Assembly (NCBI RefSeq): GCF_000498575.2
Contig: NZ_AWSQ01000004.1
Location: forward strand, 531,834-595,833
Origin: Pseudomonas taeanensis MS-3
GTDB lineage: Bacteria > Pseudomonadota > Gammaproteobacteria > Pseudomonadales > Pseudomonadaceae
Length of the DNA stretch: 64,000 bases
Reading direction: 5' to 3'
The position numbers and the translations under genes are program-made. Under the pieces are notes generated by a model, which was not told the DNA's origin, made no database searches, and was given only the letters and a program-made list of their open reading frames with translations. Shown piece after piece: positions 52,752 through 64,000 of the stretch. Every line of letters begins with the position of its first letter. The stretch's first letter is position 1.

Positions 52752-52820
52752 ATGAACATGGCAGAACAGCGCACGCACTCCATAAGCCACTCCCGCCATC
52801 GCGGATCGGAAGATAACTGA
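52752..52820 (+). CDS. Putative 22-codon ORF between nuoF and nuoG
   Basis: It starts one base after the nuoF stop with GGAGG five bases upstream, and ends three bases before the nuoG ATG. The peptide begins MNMAEQRTHSISH and is rich in His, Ser and Arg, with no hydrophobic segment. It could be a translated small protein, a coupling leader for nuoG, or spacer that happens to be open. Confidence 0.35.
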   Translation: MNMAEQRTHSISHSRHRGSEDN

Positions 52821-52823
52821 GCC

Positions 52824-55535
52824 ATGGCCACTATCCATGTAGACGGCAACGCGTTCGAGGTCGACGGTGCAGACAACCTGCTGCAGGCCTGCCTGTCGCT
52901 GGGCCTGGATATTCCCTACTTCTGCTGGCACCCCGCGCTCGGCAGCGTGGGCGCCTGCCGGCAGTGCGCGGTCAAGCAGTTCAGCGACGCCAACGACAGC
53001 CGCGGACGCCTGGTGATGGCGTGCATGACCCCGGCGACCGATAACAGCTGGATCGCCATCGACGACGAGGAAGCCAAGCAATTTCGCGCCAGCGTGGTCG
53101 AATGGCTGATGACCAACCACCCGCATGACTGCCCGGTATGCGAGGAAGGGGGACATTGCCACCTGCAAGACATGACGGTGATGAGCGGTCACAACCAGCG
53201 CCGCTATCGTTTCAGCAAACGCACCCACCAGAACCAGGACCTGGGGCCGTTCATCGGTCATGAAATGAACCGCTGCATCGCCTGTTACCGCTGCGTGCGC
53301 TACTACAAGGACTACGCGGGCGGCAGCGACCTGGGCGTCTATGGTGCCCACGAGAACGTCTATTTTGGCCGCGTGGAAGACGGCGTACTGGAGAGCGAGT
53401 TCTCCGGCAACCTGACCGAAGTCTGCCCGACCGGGGTGTTCACCGACAAAACCCACTCCGAACGCTACAATCGCAAGTGGGACATGCAGTTCGCCCCGAG
53501 CATTTGCCACGGCTGCTCGGTCGGCTGCAACATCAGCCCCGGCGAACGCTATGGCGAGATTCGGCGCATCGAAAATCGTTACCACGGCGCCATCAACCAC
53601 TACTTCCTCTGCGACCGCGGGCGCTTCGGCTACGGCTATGTGAACCGCGCCGATCGTCCGCGCCAGCCGCTGCTGGATGGCCAGCCGCTGAGCCTGGATG
53701 ACGCGCTGGATCAGGCCGCCGCCTTGCTCAAGGGCAAGCGCATCCTCGGCATCGGCTCACCGCGCGCCAGCCTGGAAAGCAACTTTGCCCTGCGTGAACT
53801 GGTCGGCGCCGAGAATTTCTACAGCGGCATTGCCGCCGACGAACTGCAACACTTGCGCCTGGCCCTGGAGATCCTGCAGCGCAGCCCGCTGCCGATTGCC
53901 TCGCTACGCGAGATGGAAAGCCACGACGCGGTACTGGTGCTCGGCGAGGACCTGACCCAGACCGCGGCACGCATCGCCCTGGCGCTACGGCAGACGGCAA
54001 AAGGCAAGGCCGTGGCGATGGCCGCAGCGATGAAAATCCAGCCTTGGTTGAATGCCGCGGTGCAGAACATCGGCCAGCACAACCTGTATCCGCTGTTTAT
54101 CGCCAGCGTCGAGGCCACCCGGCTCGACGATGTCGCCGAAGAGTGCGTGCACGCCGCCCCGGACGACCTGGCCCGCCTGGGTTTCGCCGTGGCCCACGCC
54201 CTGGATCCCAGTGCACCGGCGGTGGATGGACTGGATGACCAGGCGGCAGCTCTGGCCGAACGCATCGCCGCCAGCCTGCTCCAGGCGCAACGTCCGCTGA
54301 TCATCAGCGGCACCTCGCTGGGTAACCGGGCCTTGCTCGAGGCGGCGGCGAATATCGCTAAAGCCCTGCATGCACGCGACAAACAAGGCTCGCTGAGCCT
54401 GGTGGTCGCCGAGGCCAACAGCCTGGGGCTGGCGCTGCTCGGCGGCGACTCGGTCGATGCCGCGCTGCAAGCCATGTGTGAGGATCAGGCCGATGCCGTG
54501 ATAGTGCTGGAGAACGACCTGTATCGCCGCGCCAGCAGCGCAACGGTCGACCGCGCGCTGAACGCCATAGCGACGCTGATCGTCACCGATCACCAGCGTA
54601 CTGCCACAGCCGAGCGTGCCGACGTGCTGCTTTCGGCGGCCAGCTTCGCCGAGGGCGACGGCACCCTGGTCAGCCAGGAAGGCCGCGCCCAGCGTTTCTT
54701 CCAGGTATTCGAGCCCAGTTACCAGGATGCCACCAATTGCGTGCGTGAAAGTTGGCGCTGGCTACATGCCCTGCACAGCACCCTGCAAGGCAAGGCCGTG
54801 GATTGGACCCAGCTCGATCAGGTCACGGCCGCCTGCGCCGCCAGCACAGCAGCATTGGCCGCCATTGTCGAGGCGGCGCCGAATGCCGGGTTTCGCATCA
54901 AGGGGCTCAAGCTGGCCCGTGAACCGCACCGTTACAGCGGCCGCACCGCCATGCGCGCCAATATCAGCGTGCACGAGCCGCGTACCCCACAGGATCAGGA
55001 CAGCGCCTTCGCCTTCTCCATGGAGGGCTACTCCGGCTCGGCCGAGGCGCGCCAGCAAGTAGCCTTCGCCTGGTCGCCGGGCTGGAACTCACCGCAGGCC
55101 TGGAACAAGTTTCAGGATGAAGTCGGCGGCCATCTGCGTGCCGGCGACGCGGGCGTGCGTTTGATCGAGCCGCAAGGCGATCGCCTCGCCTGGTGCGAGC
55201 AGATCCCCGGCGCATTCACCCCGGCCGCCAATCGTTGGCAGGTGGTGCCCTGCCATCACCTGTTCGGCAGCGATGAAAGCAGCGCACTGGCCGCACCGAT
55301 CCAGGCGCGCATGCCCGAGCCCTATGCGCTGTTGAGCGAAGCGGACGCCAGCCATCTGGGCCTCAGCGAAGGTTGCCTGCTCAACCTGCTCGTCGCCGGT
55401 CAGCCGCTGCAGGTGGCGCTGCGCATCAGTACACAACTGCGCGAAGGCCTGCTCGGTCTGCCGCTCGGCCTACCGGGTATGCCGCCGCTGTTGAGCGGCC
55501 TGACGGTGGACGCGTTAGCGGAGGTCAAGGCATGA
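52824..55535 (+). CDS. nuoG: NADH-quinone oxidoreductase subunit G
   Basis: The 903-residue subunit carries most iron-sulfur clusters of the peripheral arm. N-terminal 2Fe-2S cysteines are YFCWHP (Cys34), GACRQC (Cys45, Cys48) and MACMTP (Cys67). Further clusters are bound by [29 protein letters not shown] and [16 protein letters not shown]; the latter is the extra N7 site found in E. coli-type NuoG. A molybdopterin-oxidoreductase-like domain fills about 220-800. GGAAG lies before the ATG. Confidence 0.96.
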   Translation: MATIHVDGNAFEVDGADNLLQACLSLGLDIPYFCWHPALGSVGACRQCAVKQFSDANDSRGRLVMACMTPATDNSWIAIDDEEAKQFRASVVEWLMTNHPHDCPVCEEGGHCHLQDMTVMSGHNQRRYRFSKRTHQNQDLGPFIGHEMNRCIACYRCVRYYKDYAGGSDLGVYGAHENVYFGRVEDGVLESEFSGNLTEVCPTGVFTDKTHSERYNRKWDMQFAPSICHGCSVGCNISPGERYGEIRRIENRYHGAINHYFLCDRGRFGYGYVNRADRPRQPLLDGQPLSLDDALDQAAALLKGKRILGIGSPRASLESNFALRELVGAENFYSGIAADELQHLRLALEILQRSPLPIASLREMESHDAVLVLGEDLTQTAARIALALRQTAKGKAVAMAAAMKIQPWLNAAVQNIGQHNLYPLFIASVEATRLDDVAEECVHAAPDDLARLGFAVAHALDPSAPAVDGLDDQAAALAERIAASLLQAQRPLIISGTSLGNRALLEAAANIAKALHARDKQGSLSLVVAEANSLGLALLGGDSVDAALQAMCEDQADAVIVLENDLYRRASSATVDRALNAIATLIVTDHQRTATAERADVLLSAASFAEGDGTLVSQEGRAQRFFQVFEPSYQDATNCVRESWRWLHALHSTLQGKAVDWTQLDQVTAACAASTAALAAIVEAAPNAGFRIKGLKLAREPHRYSGRTAMRANISVHEPRTPQDQDSAFAFSMEGYSGSAEARQQVAFAWSPGWNSPQAWNKFQDEVGGHLRAGDAGVRLIEPQGDRLAWCEQIPGAFTPAANRWQVVPCHHLFGSDESSALAAPIQARMPEPYALLSEADASHLGLSEGCLLNLLVAGQPLQVALRISTQLREGLLGLPLGLPGMPPLLSGLTVDALAEVKA

Positions 55536-56512
55536 GTTGGCTAACCCCCGAACTGGTGGAGATCCTAGTCGCGGTGCTCAAGGCCATCGTGATTCTGCTG
55601 GTGGTGGTGGTGTGTGGCGCGCTGCTCAGCTGGGTCGAACGGCGTCTGCTGGGGCTCTGGCAGGACCGCTACGGGCCCAACCGGGTCGGCCCATTTGGCG
55701 CCTTTCAGATCGCCGCGGACATGATCAAGATGTTCTTCAAGGAGGACTGGACGCCGCCATTTGCCGATAAATTCATCTTCACCCTGGCCCCGGTGCTGGC
55801 CATGAGCTCCCTGCTGATCGCCTTCGTCGTGGTGCCAATCACCCCGACCTGGGGCGTCGCCGACCTGAATATCGGCCTGCTGTTCTTCTTCGGCATGGCC
55901 GGTCTGACGGTGTACGCGGTGCTGTTCGCCGGCTGGTCGAGCAACAACAAGTTCGCCCTGCTCGGCAGCCTGCGCGCCTCGGCGCAGACGGTGTCCTACG
56001 AAGTCTTCATGGGCCTGGCGCTGATGGGCGTAGTGGCCCAGGCCGGCTCGTTCAACCTGCGCGAGATCGTCGAATACCAGCACCAGCACCTGTGGTTCAT
56101 CCTTCCGCAGTTCCTTGGTTTCTGTACCTTCTTCATTGCCGGGGTGGCGGTGACCCACCGCCACCCCTTCGACCAGCCCGAAGCCGAACAGGAACTGGCC
56201 GACGGTTATCACATCGAATACGCCGGGATGAAATGGGGCATGTTCTTCGTCGGCGAATACATCGGCATCGTGCTGATCTCGGCGCTGCTGGTCACCCTGT
56301 TCTTCGGCGGCTGGCATGGGCCGCTGCTGCCCCCGTTCGCCTGGTTCGCGTTGAAGACCGGCTTCTTCATCATGCTGTTCATCCTGCTGCGCGCGTCTAT
56401 TCCGCGGCCGCGCTATGACCAGGTGATGGCGTTCGGCTGGACCTTCTGCCTGCCATTGACCCTGATCAACCTGCTGGTGACCGGCGCCCTGGTGCTGGTC
56501 GCCGCCAACTGA
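55532..56512 (+). CDS. nuoH: NADH-quinone oxidoreductase subunit H
   Basis: The 326-residue membrane subunit has eight helices and links the quinone cavity to the proton channels. Conserved loops include [20 protein letters not shown] (about 31-50), [10 protein letters not shown] and [18 protein letters not shown] 55532 overlaps the nuoG stop by four bases; the longer open frame upstream runs inside nuoG. Confidence 0.96.
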   Translation: MSWLTPELVEILVAVLKAIVILLVVVVCGALLSWVERRLLGLWQDRYGPNRVGPFGAFQIAADMIKMFFKEDWTPPFADKFIFTLAPVLAMSSLLIAFVVVPITPTWGVADLNIGLLFFFGMAGLTVYAVLFAGWSSNNKFALLGSLRASAQTVSYEVFMGLALMGVVAQAGSFNLREIVEYQHQHLWFILPQFLGFCTFFIAGVAVTHRHPFDQPEAEQELADGYHIEYAGMKWGMFFVGEYIGIVLISALLVTLFFGGWHGPLLPPFAWFALKTGFFIMLFILLRASIPRPRYDQVMAFGWTFCLPLTLINLLVTGALVLVAAN

Positions 56513-56523
56513 GGAGAACCGGC

Positions 56524-57072
<549 letters not shown>

Positions 57073-57088
57073 GCCCAAGGAGCCACTG

Positions 57089-57589
57089 ATGGAATTCGCC
57101 TTCTATTTCGCCGCTGGCGTCGCCGTGGTTGCCACCTTGCGGGTGATCACCCACACCAACCCGGTGCATGCCCTGCTCTACCTGATCATCTCCTTGCTGG
57201 CGGTGGCCATGTGCTTTTTCGCCCTCGGGGCCCCTTTCGCCGGTGCCCTGGAGATCATCGTCTATGCGGGCGCGATCATGGTGCTGTTCGTCTTCGTGGT
57301 GATGATGCTCAACCTCGGCCCAGTGGCCAGCGAACAGGAACGTCACTGGCTAACGCCAGGCATCTGGATCGGCCCGGCGCTGTTGTCGCTGTTGCTGCTC
57401 GGCGAGTTGCTTTATGTGCTGTTCGGCACCAGCAGTGGCGCTGCTTTGGGGCTTGAAACCGTGGATGCCAAGGCGGTCGGTATCAGCCTGTTCGGTCCTT
57501 ACCTGCTGGTCGTCGAGTTGGCTTCGATGCTGCTACTGGCGGCGCTGGTCGCGGCCTTTCACCTTGGCCGACAGGAGGCGAACAGATGA
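57089..57589 (+). CDS. nuoJ: NADH-quinone oxidoreductase subunit J
   Basis: The 166-residue membrane subunit has five helices; helix 3 in the family has a conserved pi-bulge ([20 protein letters not shown] is split at about 52-72). ATG 57089 has AAGGAG nine bases upstream and yields the standard [19 protein letters not shown] start. Its stop overlaps nuoK by four bases. Confidence 0.95.
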   Translation: MEFAFYFAAGVAVVATLRVITHTNPVHALLYLIISLLAVAMCFFALGAPFAGALEIIVYAGAIMVLFVFVVMMLNLGPVASEQERHWLTPGIWIGPALLSLLLLGELLYVLFGTSSGAALGLETVDAKAVGISLFGPYLLVVELASMLLLAALVAAFHLGRQEANR

Positions 57590-57897
57590 TCGGTTCAATT
57601 CCCCTCGAACACGGCCTGGCACTGGCCAGCGTACTGTTCTGCCTCGGCCTGGTCGGGCTGATGGTGCGGCGCAACATCCTGTTCGTGCTGATGAGCCTGG
57701 AAATCATGATGAACGCCGCCGGTCTGGCCTTTATTGTTGCGGGCAGCCGCTGGGGTCAGGCCGATGGCCAGGTGATGTTCATTCTGGTGATCAGCCTGGC
57801 GGCCGCCGAAGCAAGCATCGGCCTGGCGATTCTGCTGCAGCTGTACCGACGTTTTCACACCCTCGACATCGATGCTGCCAGTGAGATGCGCGGATGA
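57586..57897 (+). CDS. nuoK: NADH-quinone oxidoreductase subunit K
   Basis: At 103 residues with three helices, NuoK carries buried glutamates of the proton path: [13 protein letters not shown] (about 34-46) and [17 protein letters not shown] (about 68-84). Coupled to nuoJ and nuoL by four-base overlaps. Confidence 0.95.
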   Translation: MIGSIPLEHGLALASVLFCLGLVGLMVRRNILFVLMSLEIMMNAAGLAFIVAGSRWGQADGQVMFILVISLAAAEASIGLAILLQLYRRFHTLDIDAASEMRG

Positions 57898-59741
57898 ACC
57901 TTCTCTACCTGACTGTATTGTTTCCCCTGCTCGGCTTCTGTGTGCTGGCCTTCTCCCGCGGGCGCTTGTCGGAGAACCTCACGGCGCTGATTGGGGTCGG
58001 CTCGGTCGGCCTCGCGGCGTTGACTGGGCTGCTGGTCGGTTGGCAGTTCTTCACGACAGCGCCTGTTGACGGCGCCTACGTGCAGACCCTCTGGCAGTGG
58101 CTGGCGGTGGACGGTTTCACCCCCAGCGTCTCCTTGCGCCTGGATGGCCTATCGCTGACCATGCTTGGGGTGGTCAGTGGCGTGGGTTTCTTTATCCATC
58201 TGTTTGCCTCCTGGTACATGCGCGGCGAAGAGGGTTATTCGCGGTTCTTCGCCTACATGAACCTGTTCGTCGCCAGCATGCTGTTGCTGGTGTTCGGCGA
58301 TAACCTGCTGCTGCTGTATTTCGGTTGGGAAGGCGTCGGTTTGTGCAGCTACCTGCTGATCGGTTTCTACTACCGCAACCCGGCCAATGGCGGCGCCGCG
58401 CTCAAGGCGTTTATAGTCACCCGCATCGGCGATGTGTTCCTGGCCTTGGGCCTGTTCGTGCTGTTTCACGCGTTCGGTACCCTGAATATTCAGGAGTTGT
58501 TAGTACTGGCGCCGCAGCAGTTCGCCAGCGGCGACCCGCTACTGACCGTCGCCACCCTGCTGCTGCTGGGCGGCGCGGTGGGCAAGTCGGCGCAACTGCC
58601 GCTGCAAACCTGGCTGGCCGACGCCATGGCCGGTCCGACCCCGGTCTCGGCGCTGATCCACGCGGCGACCATGGTCACCGCCGGCGTCTACCTGATCGCC
58701 CGCTGCCACGGCTTGTTCAGCCTGACGCCCCTGACCATGGAACTGGTCGGCATCGTCGGCGGCGTGACCCTGTTGCTAGCCGGCTTCGCCGCCTTGGTGC
58801 AGACCGATATCAAGCGCATCCTCGCCTACTCGACCATGAGCCAGATCGGCTACATGTTTCTTGCCCTGGGCGTCGGCGCCTGGCAGGCGGCGATCTTCCA
58901 CCTGATGATCCATGCCTTCTTCAAGGCTTTGCTGTTTCTCACCGCAGGGTCGGTCATCGTCGCCTGTCACCACGAACAGAACATCTTCAAGATGGGCGGC
59001 CTGCGCAAACCCTTGCCACTGGCCTACGCCTGCTTTCTGGTCGGCGGCTCGGCCTTGGCCGCTTTGCCCCTGATCACCGCAGGCTTCTACTCCAAGGACG
59101 AAATCCTCTGGGAGGCATTCGCCAGTGGTCATCAGGTGCTGTTACTGGCCGGGCTGATCGGCGCTCTGCTGACCTCGCTGTACACCTTCCGGCTGATTTT
59201 CATCGTCTTCCACGGCGAAGCAAAAAGCCAAGCCCACGCGGGCCATGGCATCGCGCACTGGCTGCCGCTGTCGGTGCTGCTGGTGCTCTCGACCTTCGTC
59301 GGCGCGCTGATCAGCCCGCCCCTGGCAGGGGTGCTGCCAGACGGCGTCGGGCATGCCGGCGGCGAAGCCAAACACAGCCTGGAACTGCTGTCCGGGGTGA
59401 TCGCCATACTCGGCATCGGCATCGCCAGCCTGCTGTTCCTCGGCCGCCGCGACGCCGTCCGGCGTCTCGCCCTCAGCCCCTCAGGCAGTTTCTTCGTCGC
59501 CTGGTGGTTCGCCGCCTGGGGCTTCGACTGGCTCTACGACAAGCTGTTCGTCAAACCCTATCTGTTGCTCTGCCGCCTGCTCGGCCGCGATCCGTTCGAC
59601 CGCAGTATCGGCGTGTTGCCGCGCATTGCCCGTGGCCTGCACCAGCTGCTAAGTCGCAGCCAAACCGGTCAGTTACGTTGGTATGCCCTGTCACTGGTCG
59701 GCGGCGCCGTGCTGTTGCTCGGCGTGTTGCAGGTGGTCTGA
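57894..59741 (+). CDS. nuoL: NADH-quinone oxidoreductase subunit L
   Basis: This 615-residue antiporter-like proton pump subunit has about 16 helices and the long lateral helix at the C-terminus. Key residues lie in [19 protein letters not shown] (Glu), [20 protein letters not shown] (Lys) and [15 protein letters not shown]. It opens [20 protein letters not shown]. Overlap with nuoK is four bases. Confidence 0.96.
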   Translation: MNLLYLTVLFPLLGFCVLAFSRGRLSENLTALIGVGSVGLAALTGLLVGWQFFTTAPVDGAYVQTLWQWLAVDGFTPSVSLRLDGLSLTMLGVVSGVGFFIHLFASWYMRGEEGYSRFFAYMNLFVASMLLLVFGDNLLLLYFGWEGVGLCSYLLIGFYYRNPANGGAALKAFIVTRIGDVFLALGLFVLFHAFGTLNIQELLVLAPQQFASGDPLLTVATLLLLGGAVGKSAQLPLQTWLADAMAGPTPVSALIHAATMVTAGVYLIARCHGLFSLTPLTMELVGIVGGVTLLLAGFAALVQTDIKRILAYSTMSQIGYMFLALGVGAWQAAIFHLMIHAFFKALLFLTAGSVIVACHHEQNIFKMGGLRKPLPLAYACFLVGGSALAALPLITAGFYSKDEILWEAFASGHQVLLLAGLIGALLTSLYTFRLIFIVFHGEAKSQAHAGHGIAHWLPLSVLLVLSTFVGALISPPLAGVLPDGVGHAGGEAKHSLELLSGVIAILGIGIASLLFLGRRDAVRRLALSPSGSFFVAWWFAAWGFDWLYDKLFVKPYLLLCRLLGRDPFDRSIGVLPRIARGLHQLLSRSQTGQLRWYALSLVGGAVLLLGVLQVV

Positions 59742-59766
59742 TCATGGATTCAAGGAGCGCGACCCT

Positions 59767-61299
59767 GTGATTCTGCCCTGGCTCATTCTGATCCCCTTTA
59801 TCGGCGGCCTGCTCTGTTGGCTGGCCGAGCGCCGTAGCCTCACCCTGCCGCGTTGGCTGGCCCTGGCGACCATGGGCCTGGAACTGCTGCTCGGCCTGTG
59901 GCTGTGGCACCAGGGCGACTTCCAGCTGGCCCCCGGCGGTGGTCGCGAGCCGAGCTGGGAGCTGGAGTTCAAGTACGGCTGGATCGAGCGGTTCGGCATC
60001 AGCATCCACCTGGCACTCGATGGCCTGTCGCTGTTGATGATCCTGCTCACCGGGTTGCTCGGGGTGCTCTCGGTGCTCTGCTCCTGGCGGGAAATCCAGA
60101 ATCACGTCGGCTTCTTTCACCTCAACCTGATGTGGATTCTCGGCGGCGTGGTTGGCGTGTTCCTGGCTCTGGATCTGTTCCTGTTCTTCTTCTTCTGGGA
60201 AATGATGCTGGTGCCGATGTATTTCCTCATCGCACTGTGGGGCCATAGCGCGGCCGACGGCAAAACCTCGCGGATCAATGCGGCGACCAAATTTTTCATT
60301 TACACCCAGGCCAGCGGGCTGATCATGCTGGTGGCGATTCTCGGCCTGGTGCTGGCCAACTTCCACAGCAGCGGCGTGCTGACCTTCGACTATGCCCTGC
60401 TGCTCAAGGCCGAGCTGGCGCCTGGGGTCGAATACATCCTGATGCTCGGCTTCTTTATCGCCTTCGCGGTCAAACTGCCGGTGGTGCCGCTGCACTCCTG
60501 GCTACCGGACGCCCACGCCCAGGCGCCGACCGCCGGCTCGGTGGACCTGGCCGGTATCCTGCTGAAAACCGCGGCCTATGGCCTGCTGCGCTTCGGCGTG
60601 CCGCTGTTCCCCAATGCCTCGGCCGAATTCGCGCCTATCGCCATGGGCCTCGGCGTGCTCGGGATTATCTACGGCGCGCTGCTGGCCTTCGCCCAGACCG
60701 ACATCAAGCGCCTGGTTGCCTACACCAGCGTGTCGCACATGGGCTTCGTGCTGATCGGTATCTATTCCGGCAGCCAACTGGCGTTGCAGGGCGTGGTGAT
60801 CCAGATGCTCGCCCACGGCCTGTCCGCCGCCGCGCTGTTCATCCTCTGCGGCCAGCTGTACGAGCGCCTGCACACCCGCGACCTGCGTGAAATGGGTGGC
60901 CTGTGGTGCCGCCTGAATTACCTGCCAGGGGTGATGCTGTTCTTCGCGGCCGCCTCGCTGGGCCTGCCCGGCACCGGTAATTTCGTCGGCGAGTTCCTGA
61001 TTCTGCTGGGCACCTTCAAGGTCGCGCCGCTGATTACCGTGATCGCCACCGGCGGCCTGGTGCTGGCCTCGGTGTATTCGCTGATCATGATCCAGCGCGC
61101 GTTCTATGGGCCGGCCAAGGCAGAGGGACAGCTCAGGGGGCTGGATGGTCGCGAACTGGCCATGCTCCTCAGCCTGATCGGCCTGCTGCTCTGGTTAGGC
61201 GTCTATCCCCAGCCGGCGCTGGATACGTCCTATGCCAGCATGCACGGCGTGCAGCAGTGGCTTGAAGCTGCCTTCTCCCAACTGATTACGGCCAGGTAG
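59767..61299 (+). CDS. nuoM: NADH-quinone oxidoreductase subunit M
   Basis: The 510-residue antiporter-like subunit starts at GTG 59767, with AAGGAG eight bases upstream. The open frame extends 28 codons further, but that part overlaps nuoL and gives a cysteine-rich sequence unlike any NuoM. The proton path shows [19 protein letters not shown] (Glu) and [20 protein letters not shown] (Lys), plus [17 protein letters not shown]. Fourteen helices expected. Confidence 0.95.
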   Translation: MILPWLILIPFIGGLLCWLAERRSLTLPRWLALATMGLELLLGLWLWHQGDFQLAPGGGREPSWELEFKYGWIERFGISIHLALDGLSLLMILLTGLLGVLSVLCSWREIQNHVGFFHLNLMWILGGVVGVFLALDLFLFFFFWEMMLVPMYFLIALWGHSAADGKTSRINAATKFFIYTQASGLIMLVAILGLVLANFHSSGVLTFDYALLLKAELAPGVEYILMLGFFIAFAVKLPVVPLHSWLPDAHAQAPTAGSVDLAGILLKTAAYGLLRFGVPLFPNASAEFAPIAMGLGVLGIIYGALLAFAQTDIKRLVAYTSVSHMGFVLIGIYSGSQLALQGVVIQMLAHGLSAAALFILCGQLYERLHTRDLREMGGLWCRLNYLPGVMLFFAAASLGLPGTGNFVGEFLILLGTFKVAPLITVIATGGLVLASVYSLIMIQRAFYGPAKAEGQLRGLDGRELAMLLSLIGLLLWLGVYPQPALDTSYASMHGVQQWLEAAFSQLITAR

Positions 61300-61304
61300 C
61301 GCCC

Positions 61305-62768
61305 ATGGACCTGACACAGCAGCACTTCATCGCCCTACTGCCATTGCTGATCACCAGCGCCACGATCCTGGTGGTGATGCTTGGGATCGCCTGGCGGCGC
61401 AACCATACCCAGAGTTTCCTGCTCTCGGTGGTCGGTCTCAACCTGGCACTGCTCTCATTGATCCCGGCGCTGCAAGTCGCCCCGCTGCATGTCACCGCAC
61501 TGCTGACGGTGGATCGCTTCGCCTGCTTCTTCATGGCGCTGATTCTGGTTGCCACCCTCGCCTGCGTCACCCTGGCGCATGCCTACCTCGGTGAGAAACA
61601 AGGTAAAGGCTACCCGGGCAACCGTGAAGAGCTGTACCTGCTGATGCTCCTGGCCGCCGCCGGTGGGCTGGTGCTGGTCAGCGCGCAACATCTGGCCGGG
61701 CTGTTTATCGGCCTGGAATTGCTCTCGGTGCCGACCTATGGGCTGGTCGCCTATGCCTTCTTCGACAAACGCTCACTGGAGGGTGGCATCAAGTACATGG
61801 TGCTGTCCGCCGCCGGATCGGCCTTCTTGCTGTTCGGCATGGCCCTGCTGTATGCCGATGCCGGCACCTTGAGTTTTGCCGGCATCGGCGCGGTGCTGGC
61901 GCCTGCCGCGCTGCCTGGCCCGCTGGTGCAACTGGGCATGGGCATGATGTTGGTCGGGCTGGCGTTCAAGCTGTCGCTGGTGCCCTTCCACTTGTGGACG
62001 CCGGACGTCTACGAAGGCGCGCCCGCACCAGTGGCGGCGTTCCTCGCCACCGCCAGCAAGGTCGCGGCATTCGCCGTACTGCTGCGCCTGTTTCAGATTT
62101 CACCGGCCGCCGCGACTCCGGCCCTGCATGACCTGCTGACGATCATCGCCGTTGCCTCGATCCTATTCGGCAACCTGCTGGCCCTGCTGCAAAGTAATCT
62201 CAAACGCCTGCTCGGCTACTCCTCGATCGCCCACTTCGGCTACCTGCTGGTTGCCCTCGTCGCCAGTCAGGGGCTGGCGGTCGAGGCCGTAGGCGTTTAT
62301 CTGGCCACCTATGTGCTGACCACGCTCGGCGCCTTCGGCGTGATCACCCTGATGTCGACGCCATATAACGGCCGTGACTGCGACGCGCTGTATGAATACC
62401 GTGGCCTGTTCTGGCGGCGCCCCTACCTGACCGCAGTGCTCGCGGTGATGATGCTGTCGCTGGCGGGTATTCCCTTGACGGCGGGCTTTATCGGCAAGTT
62501 CTACATCATCGCCGTCGGGGTCCAGGCCCAACTGTGGTGGCTGCTCGGCGCACTGGTGATCGGCAGTGCGATCGGCGTGTTCTATTACCTGCGGGTGATG
62601 GTCACCCTGTTCCTCATGGAGCCCAACCTGCGCCGCCACGATGCGCCGTTCAACTGGGGCCAACGAGCCGGTGGGATGATGTTGCTGCTGGTCGCGGTGC
62701 TGGCGTTCGTCCTCGGCGTTTACCCACAGCCGCTGCTGGCGATGCTCAGCACCATCACCTTGGGCTGA
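61305..62768 (+). CDS. nuoN: NADH-quinone oxidoreductase subunit N
   Basis: The 487-residue final antiporter-like subunit has 14 hydrophobic helices. [20 protein letters not shown] carries the proton-path glutamate and [20 protein letters not shown] the lysine; [17 protein letters not shown] matches the equivalent loop in NuoL and NuoM. It starts five bases after nuoM and ends the operon. Confidence 0.96.
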   Translation: MDLTQQHFIALLPLLITSATILVVMLGIAWRRNHTQSFLLSVVGLNLALLSLIPALQVAPLHVTALLTVDRFACFFMALILVATLACVTLAHAYLGEKQGKGYPGNREELYLLMLLAAAGGLVLVSAQHLAGLFIGLELLSVPTYGLVAYAFFDKRSLEGGIKYMVLSAAGSAFLLFGMALLYADAGTLSFAGIGAVLAPAALPGPLVQLGMGMMLVGLAFKLSLVPFHLWTPDVYEGAPAPVAAFLATASKVAAFAVLLRLFQISPAAATPALHDLLTIIAVASILFGNLLALLQSNLKRLLGYSSIAHFGYLLVALVASQGLAVEAVGVYLATYVLTTLGAFGVITLMSTPYNGRDCDALYEYRGLFWRRPYLTAVLAVMMLSLAGIPLTAGFIGKFYIIAVGVQAQLWWLLGALVIGSAIGVFYYLRVMVTLFLMEPNLRRHDAPFNWGQRAGGMMLLLVAVLAFVLGVYPQPLLAMLSTITLG

Positions 62769-62775
62769 ATAAAAA

Positions 62776-62805
62776 CCGGGCGGCCATGCTAATGGCCGCC
62801 CGGTA
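62776..62805 (-). terminator. Terminator between nuoN and the antiporter-like gene
   Basis: A perfect 13-bp stem (ACCGGGCGGCCAT/ATGGCCGCCCGGT) with a four-base loop. A T5 run follows only on the minus strand, so it is a canonical terminator for the convergent gene and a hairpin for nuoN. Confidence 0.85.
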
Positions 62806-62851
62806 GTCGGTCGCACATGTCGCGCTCGCCGTCAGCGCCCCAGCCTATGGC

Positions 62852-64000
62852 TTACAGCACCATGGCCGCGACCCAGCCGAACACCAGCAGCGGCAGGTTG
62901 TAGTGCAGGAAGGTCGGCACCACGCTGTCCCAGATGTGGTTGTGCTGACCGTCCACGTTCAGCCCCGAGGTTGGCCCGAGGGTCGAATCCGAAGCGGGCG
63001 AGCCGGCATCGCCCAACGCCCCGGCCGTACCGACGATGCTGACAATCGACAAGGGGCTGAAGCCCAACTGCACCCCCAGCGGCACGAAAATCGCCGCAAT
63101 GATCGGGATGGTGGAGAACGAGGAGCCGATGCCCATGGTCACCAGCAGGCCGACCAACAGCATCAGCAAGGCGCCCACTGCCTTATCCTGTCCGACCAGT
63201 TCGGCGGCGCCGTCGACCAGGGTCTTGACCTCGCCGGTGGCTTTCATTACTTCGGCGAAACCAGCGGCGGCGATCATGATAAAGCCGATCATCGCCATCA
63301 TCTTCATGCCCTCGGTGAACAGGCCATCTGCCTCTTTCCAGCGCACCACGCCGGACACCGAGAAAATCACGAAGCCGCTCAGCGCACCGATGATCATCGA
63401 GTCCAACCACAGTTGCACGACGAAGGCGGCAGCAATCGCCACACCGGCCACCAGCAGGCTCAGCGGGTTATAGGCCACATCGACGCGCTCGACCTGCTCG
63501 ATCTTCGCCAAGTCGTAGACGCGCCTCTTGCGGTAGCTGAACAGCACCGCCACCAATAAACCGAACAGCATGCCCAGGGCCGGAATCGACATGGCTTCGG
63601 TCACGCTCAAACCACGGATATCCACACCGGCATTGGCTACGCTGGCCATGAGAATCTCATTCAGGAAGATCCCGCCAAACCCAACTGGCAGGAACATATA
63701 GGGTGTGACCAGGCCGAAGGTCAGCACACAGGCGATCAAGCGGCGATCCAGTTGCAACGTGCTCAGTACATAGAGCAGCGGCGGTACCAGCAGCGGAATA
63801 AAGGCGATGTGAATCGGCAGCACGTTCTGCGAGGCAATCGCCACCGCCAATAGCAGCGTGAGCAGCACCCACTTGAGCAATCCGCCGCCCTGCACCTGCT
63901 GCTTACCGACCATGGCCAGCGCCTTGTCGGCCAGCGCGTGGGCCAGCCCCGACTTGGCGATGGCCACCGCGAAGGCGCCGAGCAAGGCATAGGACAAGGC
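62852..64000 (-). CDS. Na+/H+ antiporter family permease, N-terminus beyond window
   Basis: About 382 C-terminal residues of a polytopic membrane protein with ten or more helices. [40 protein letters not shown]-type sequence (split near 290) and the repeat [19 protein letters not shown] resemble the NhaC/YuiF-type Na+/H+ antiporter family. The frame is open to the window edge; the apparent Met codon at 63997 is probably internal. Substrate specificity cannot be read. It converges on nuoN. Confidence 0.8.
   Translation of the reverse strand, partial: ALSYALLGAFAVAIAKSGLAHALADKALAMVGKQQVQGGGLLKWVLLTLLLAVAIASQNVLPIHIAFIPLLVPPLLYVLSTLQLDRRLIACVLTFGLVTPYMFLPVGFGGIFLNEILMASVANAGVDIRGLSVTEAMSIPALGMLFGLLVAVLFSYRKRRVYDLAKIEQVERVDVAYNPLSLLVAGVAIAAAFVVQLWLDSMIIGALSGFVIFSVSGVVRWKEADGLFTEGMKMMAMIGFIMIAAAGFAEVMKATGEVKTLVDGAAELVGQDKAVGALLMLLVGLLVTMGIGSSFSTIPIIAAIFVPLGVQLGFSPLSIVSIVGTAGALGDAGSPASDSTLGPTSGLNVDGQHNHIWDSVVPTFLHYNLPLLVFGWVAAMVL

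Noticed and set aside
51396-53600. 734-codon minus-strand frame opposite nuoF and nuoG
   Set aside because: Same antisense artefact; it spans two conserved genes and their junction and has no motif or ribosome binding site.
58325-59770. 481-codon plus-strand frame overlapping nuoL
   Set aside because: Arginine-rich shifted reading of nuoL; nuoL itself has all expected proton-path residues.

Overview
The window is a chromosomal segment from a GC-rich gammaproteobacterium, almost certainly a Pseudomonas. The evidence is gene order: ftsK-lolA-rarA-crcB-serS-cysG, then trxB-aat-bpt-infA, clpA-clpS-cspD, side-by-side dimeric (icd) and monomeric (idh) isocitrate dehydrogenases, mnmA-hflD-purB, a 531-residue isocitrate lyase, and a 13-gene nuo operon with fused nuoCD. 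All identifications come from reading the sequence; no database search was run.

Region 1 (1-11.6 kb) is accessory. It holds the 3' end of gabT, a roughly 0.9-kb stretch of decayed sequence, and a minus-strand cluster of class II aldolase, YjiH-type membrane protein, YtcJ-type amidohydrolase and COG0523 metal GTPase. A LysR gene diverges from this cluster. Next come an AruI-like ThDP decarboxylase, a decayed aminotransferase remnant that looks like its former partner (AruH type), a second LysR gene and the tail of a dead IS3-family element beside tRNA-Ser(UGA).

Region 2 (11.8-31.4 kb) is conserved housekeeping. It carries a Bax-inhibitor-1 family protein, the tusDCBE tRNA-thiolation relay with a TrpD2/YbiB-like gene, a glutathionyl-hydroquinone reductase, the ftsK-to-cysG minus-strand run, trxB, the two N-end-rule transferases aat and bpt, infA, and the ClpA/ClpS pair that degrades N-degron substrates, followed by cspD. 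A complete 1.3-kb IS3-family element lies between cspD and icd, with a programmed -1 frameshift signal and a 3-bp target duplication.

Region 3 (31.4-47.7 kb) centres on the isocitrate node: icd and idh (divergent) and, 8 kb on, aceA. Between them are a Nudix hydrolase, mnmA, hflD, a DMT permease, purB, an RoxA-type ribosomal oxygenase, a GNAT protein, and a two-gene unit encoding a PLD-like protein and a short secretin-like protein. A Tat-exported PhoX phosphatase gene preceded by a candidate PHO box follows aceA.

Region 4 (47.9-62.8 kb) is nuoA-N for respiratory complex I. The window closes with a convergent Na+/H+ antiporter-like gene that runs off the end.

The most distinctive points are the amidohydrolase/GTPase/YjiH/aldolase cluster, the lost transaminase beside aruI, the IS insertion separating icd from its likely terminator, the long structured leader of aceA, and a 22-codon ORF with a good ribosome binding site between nuoF and nuoG.
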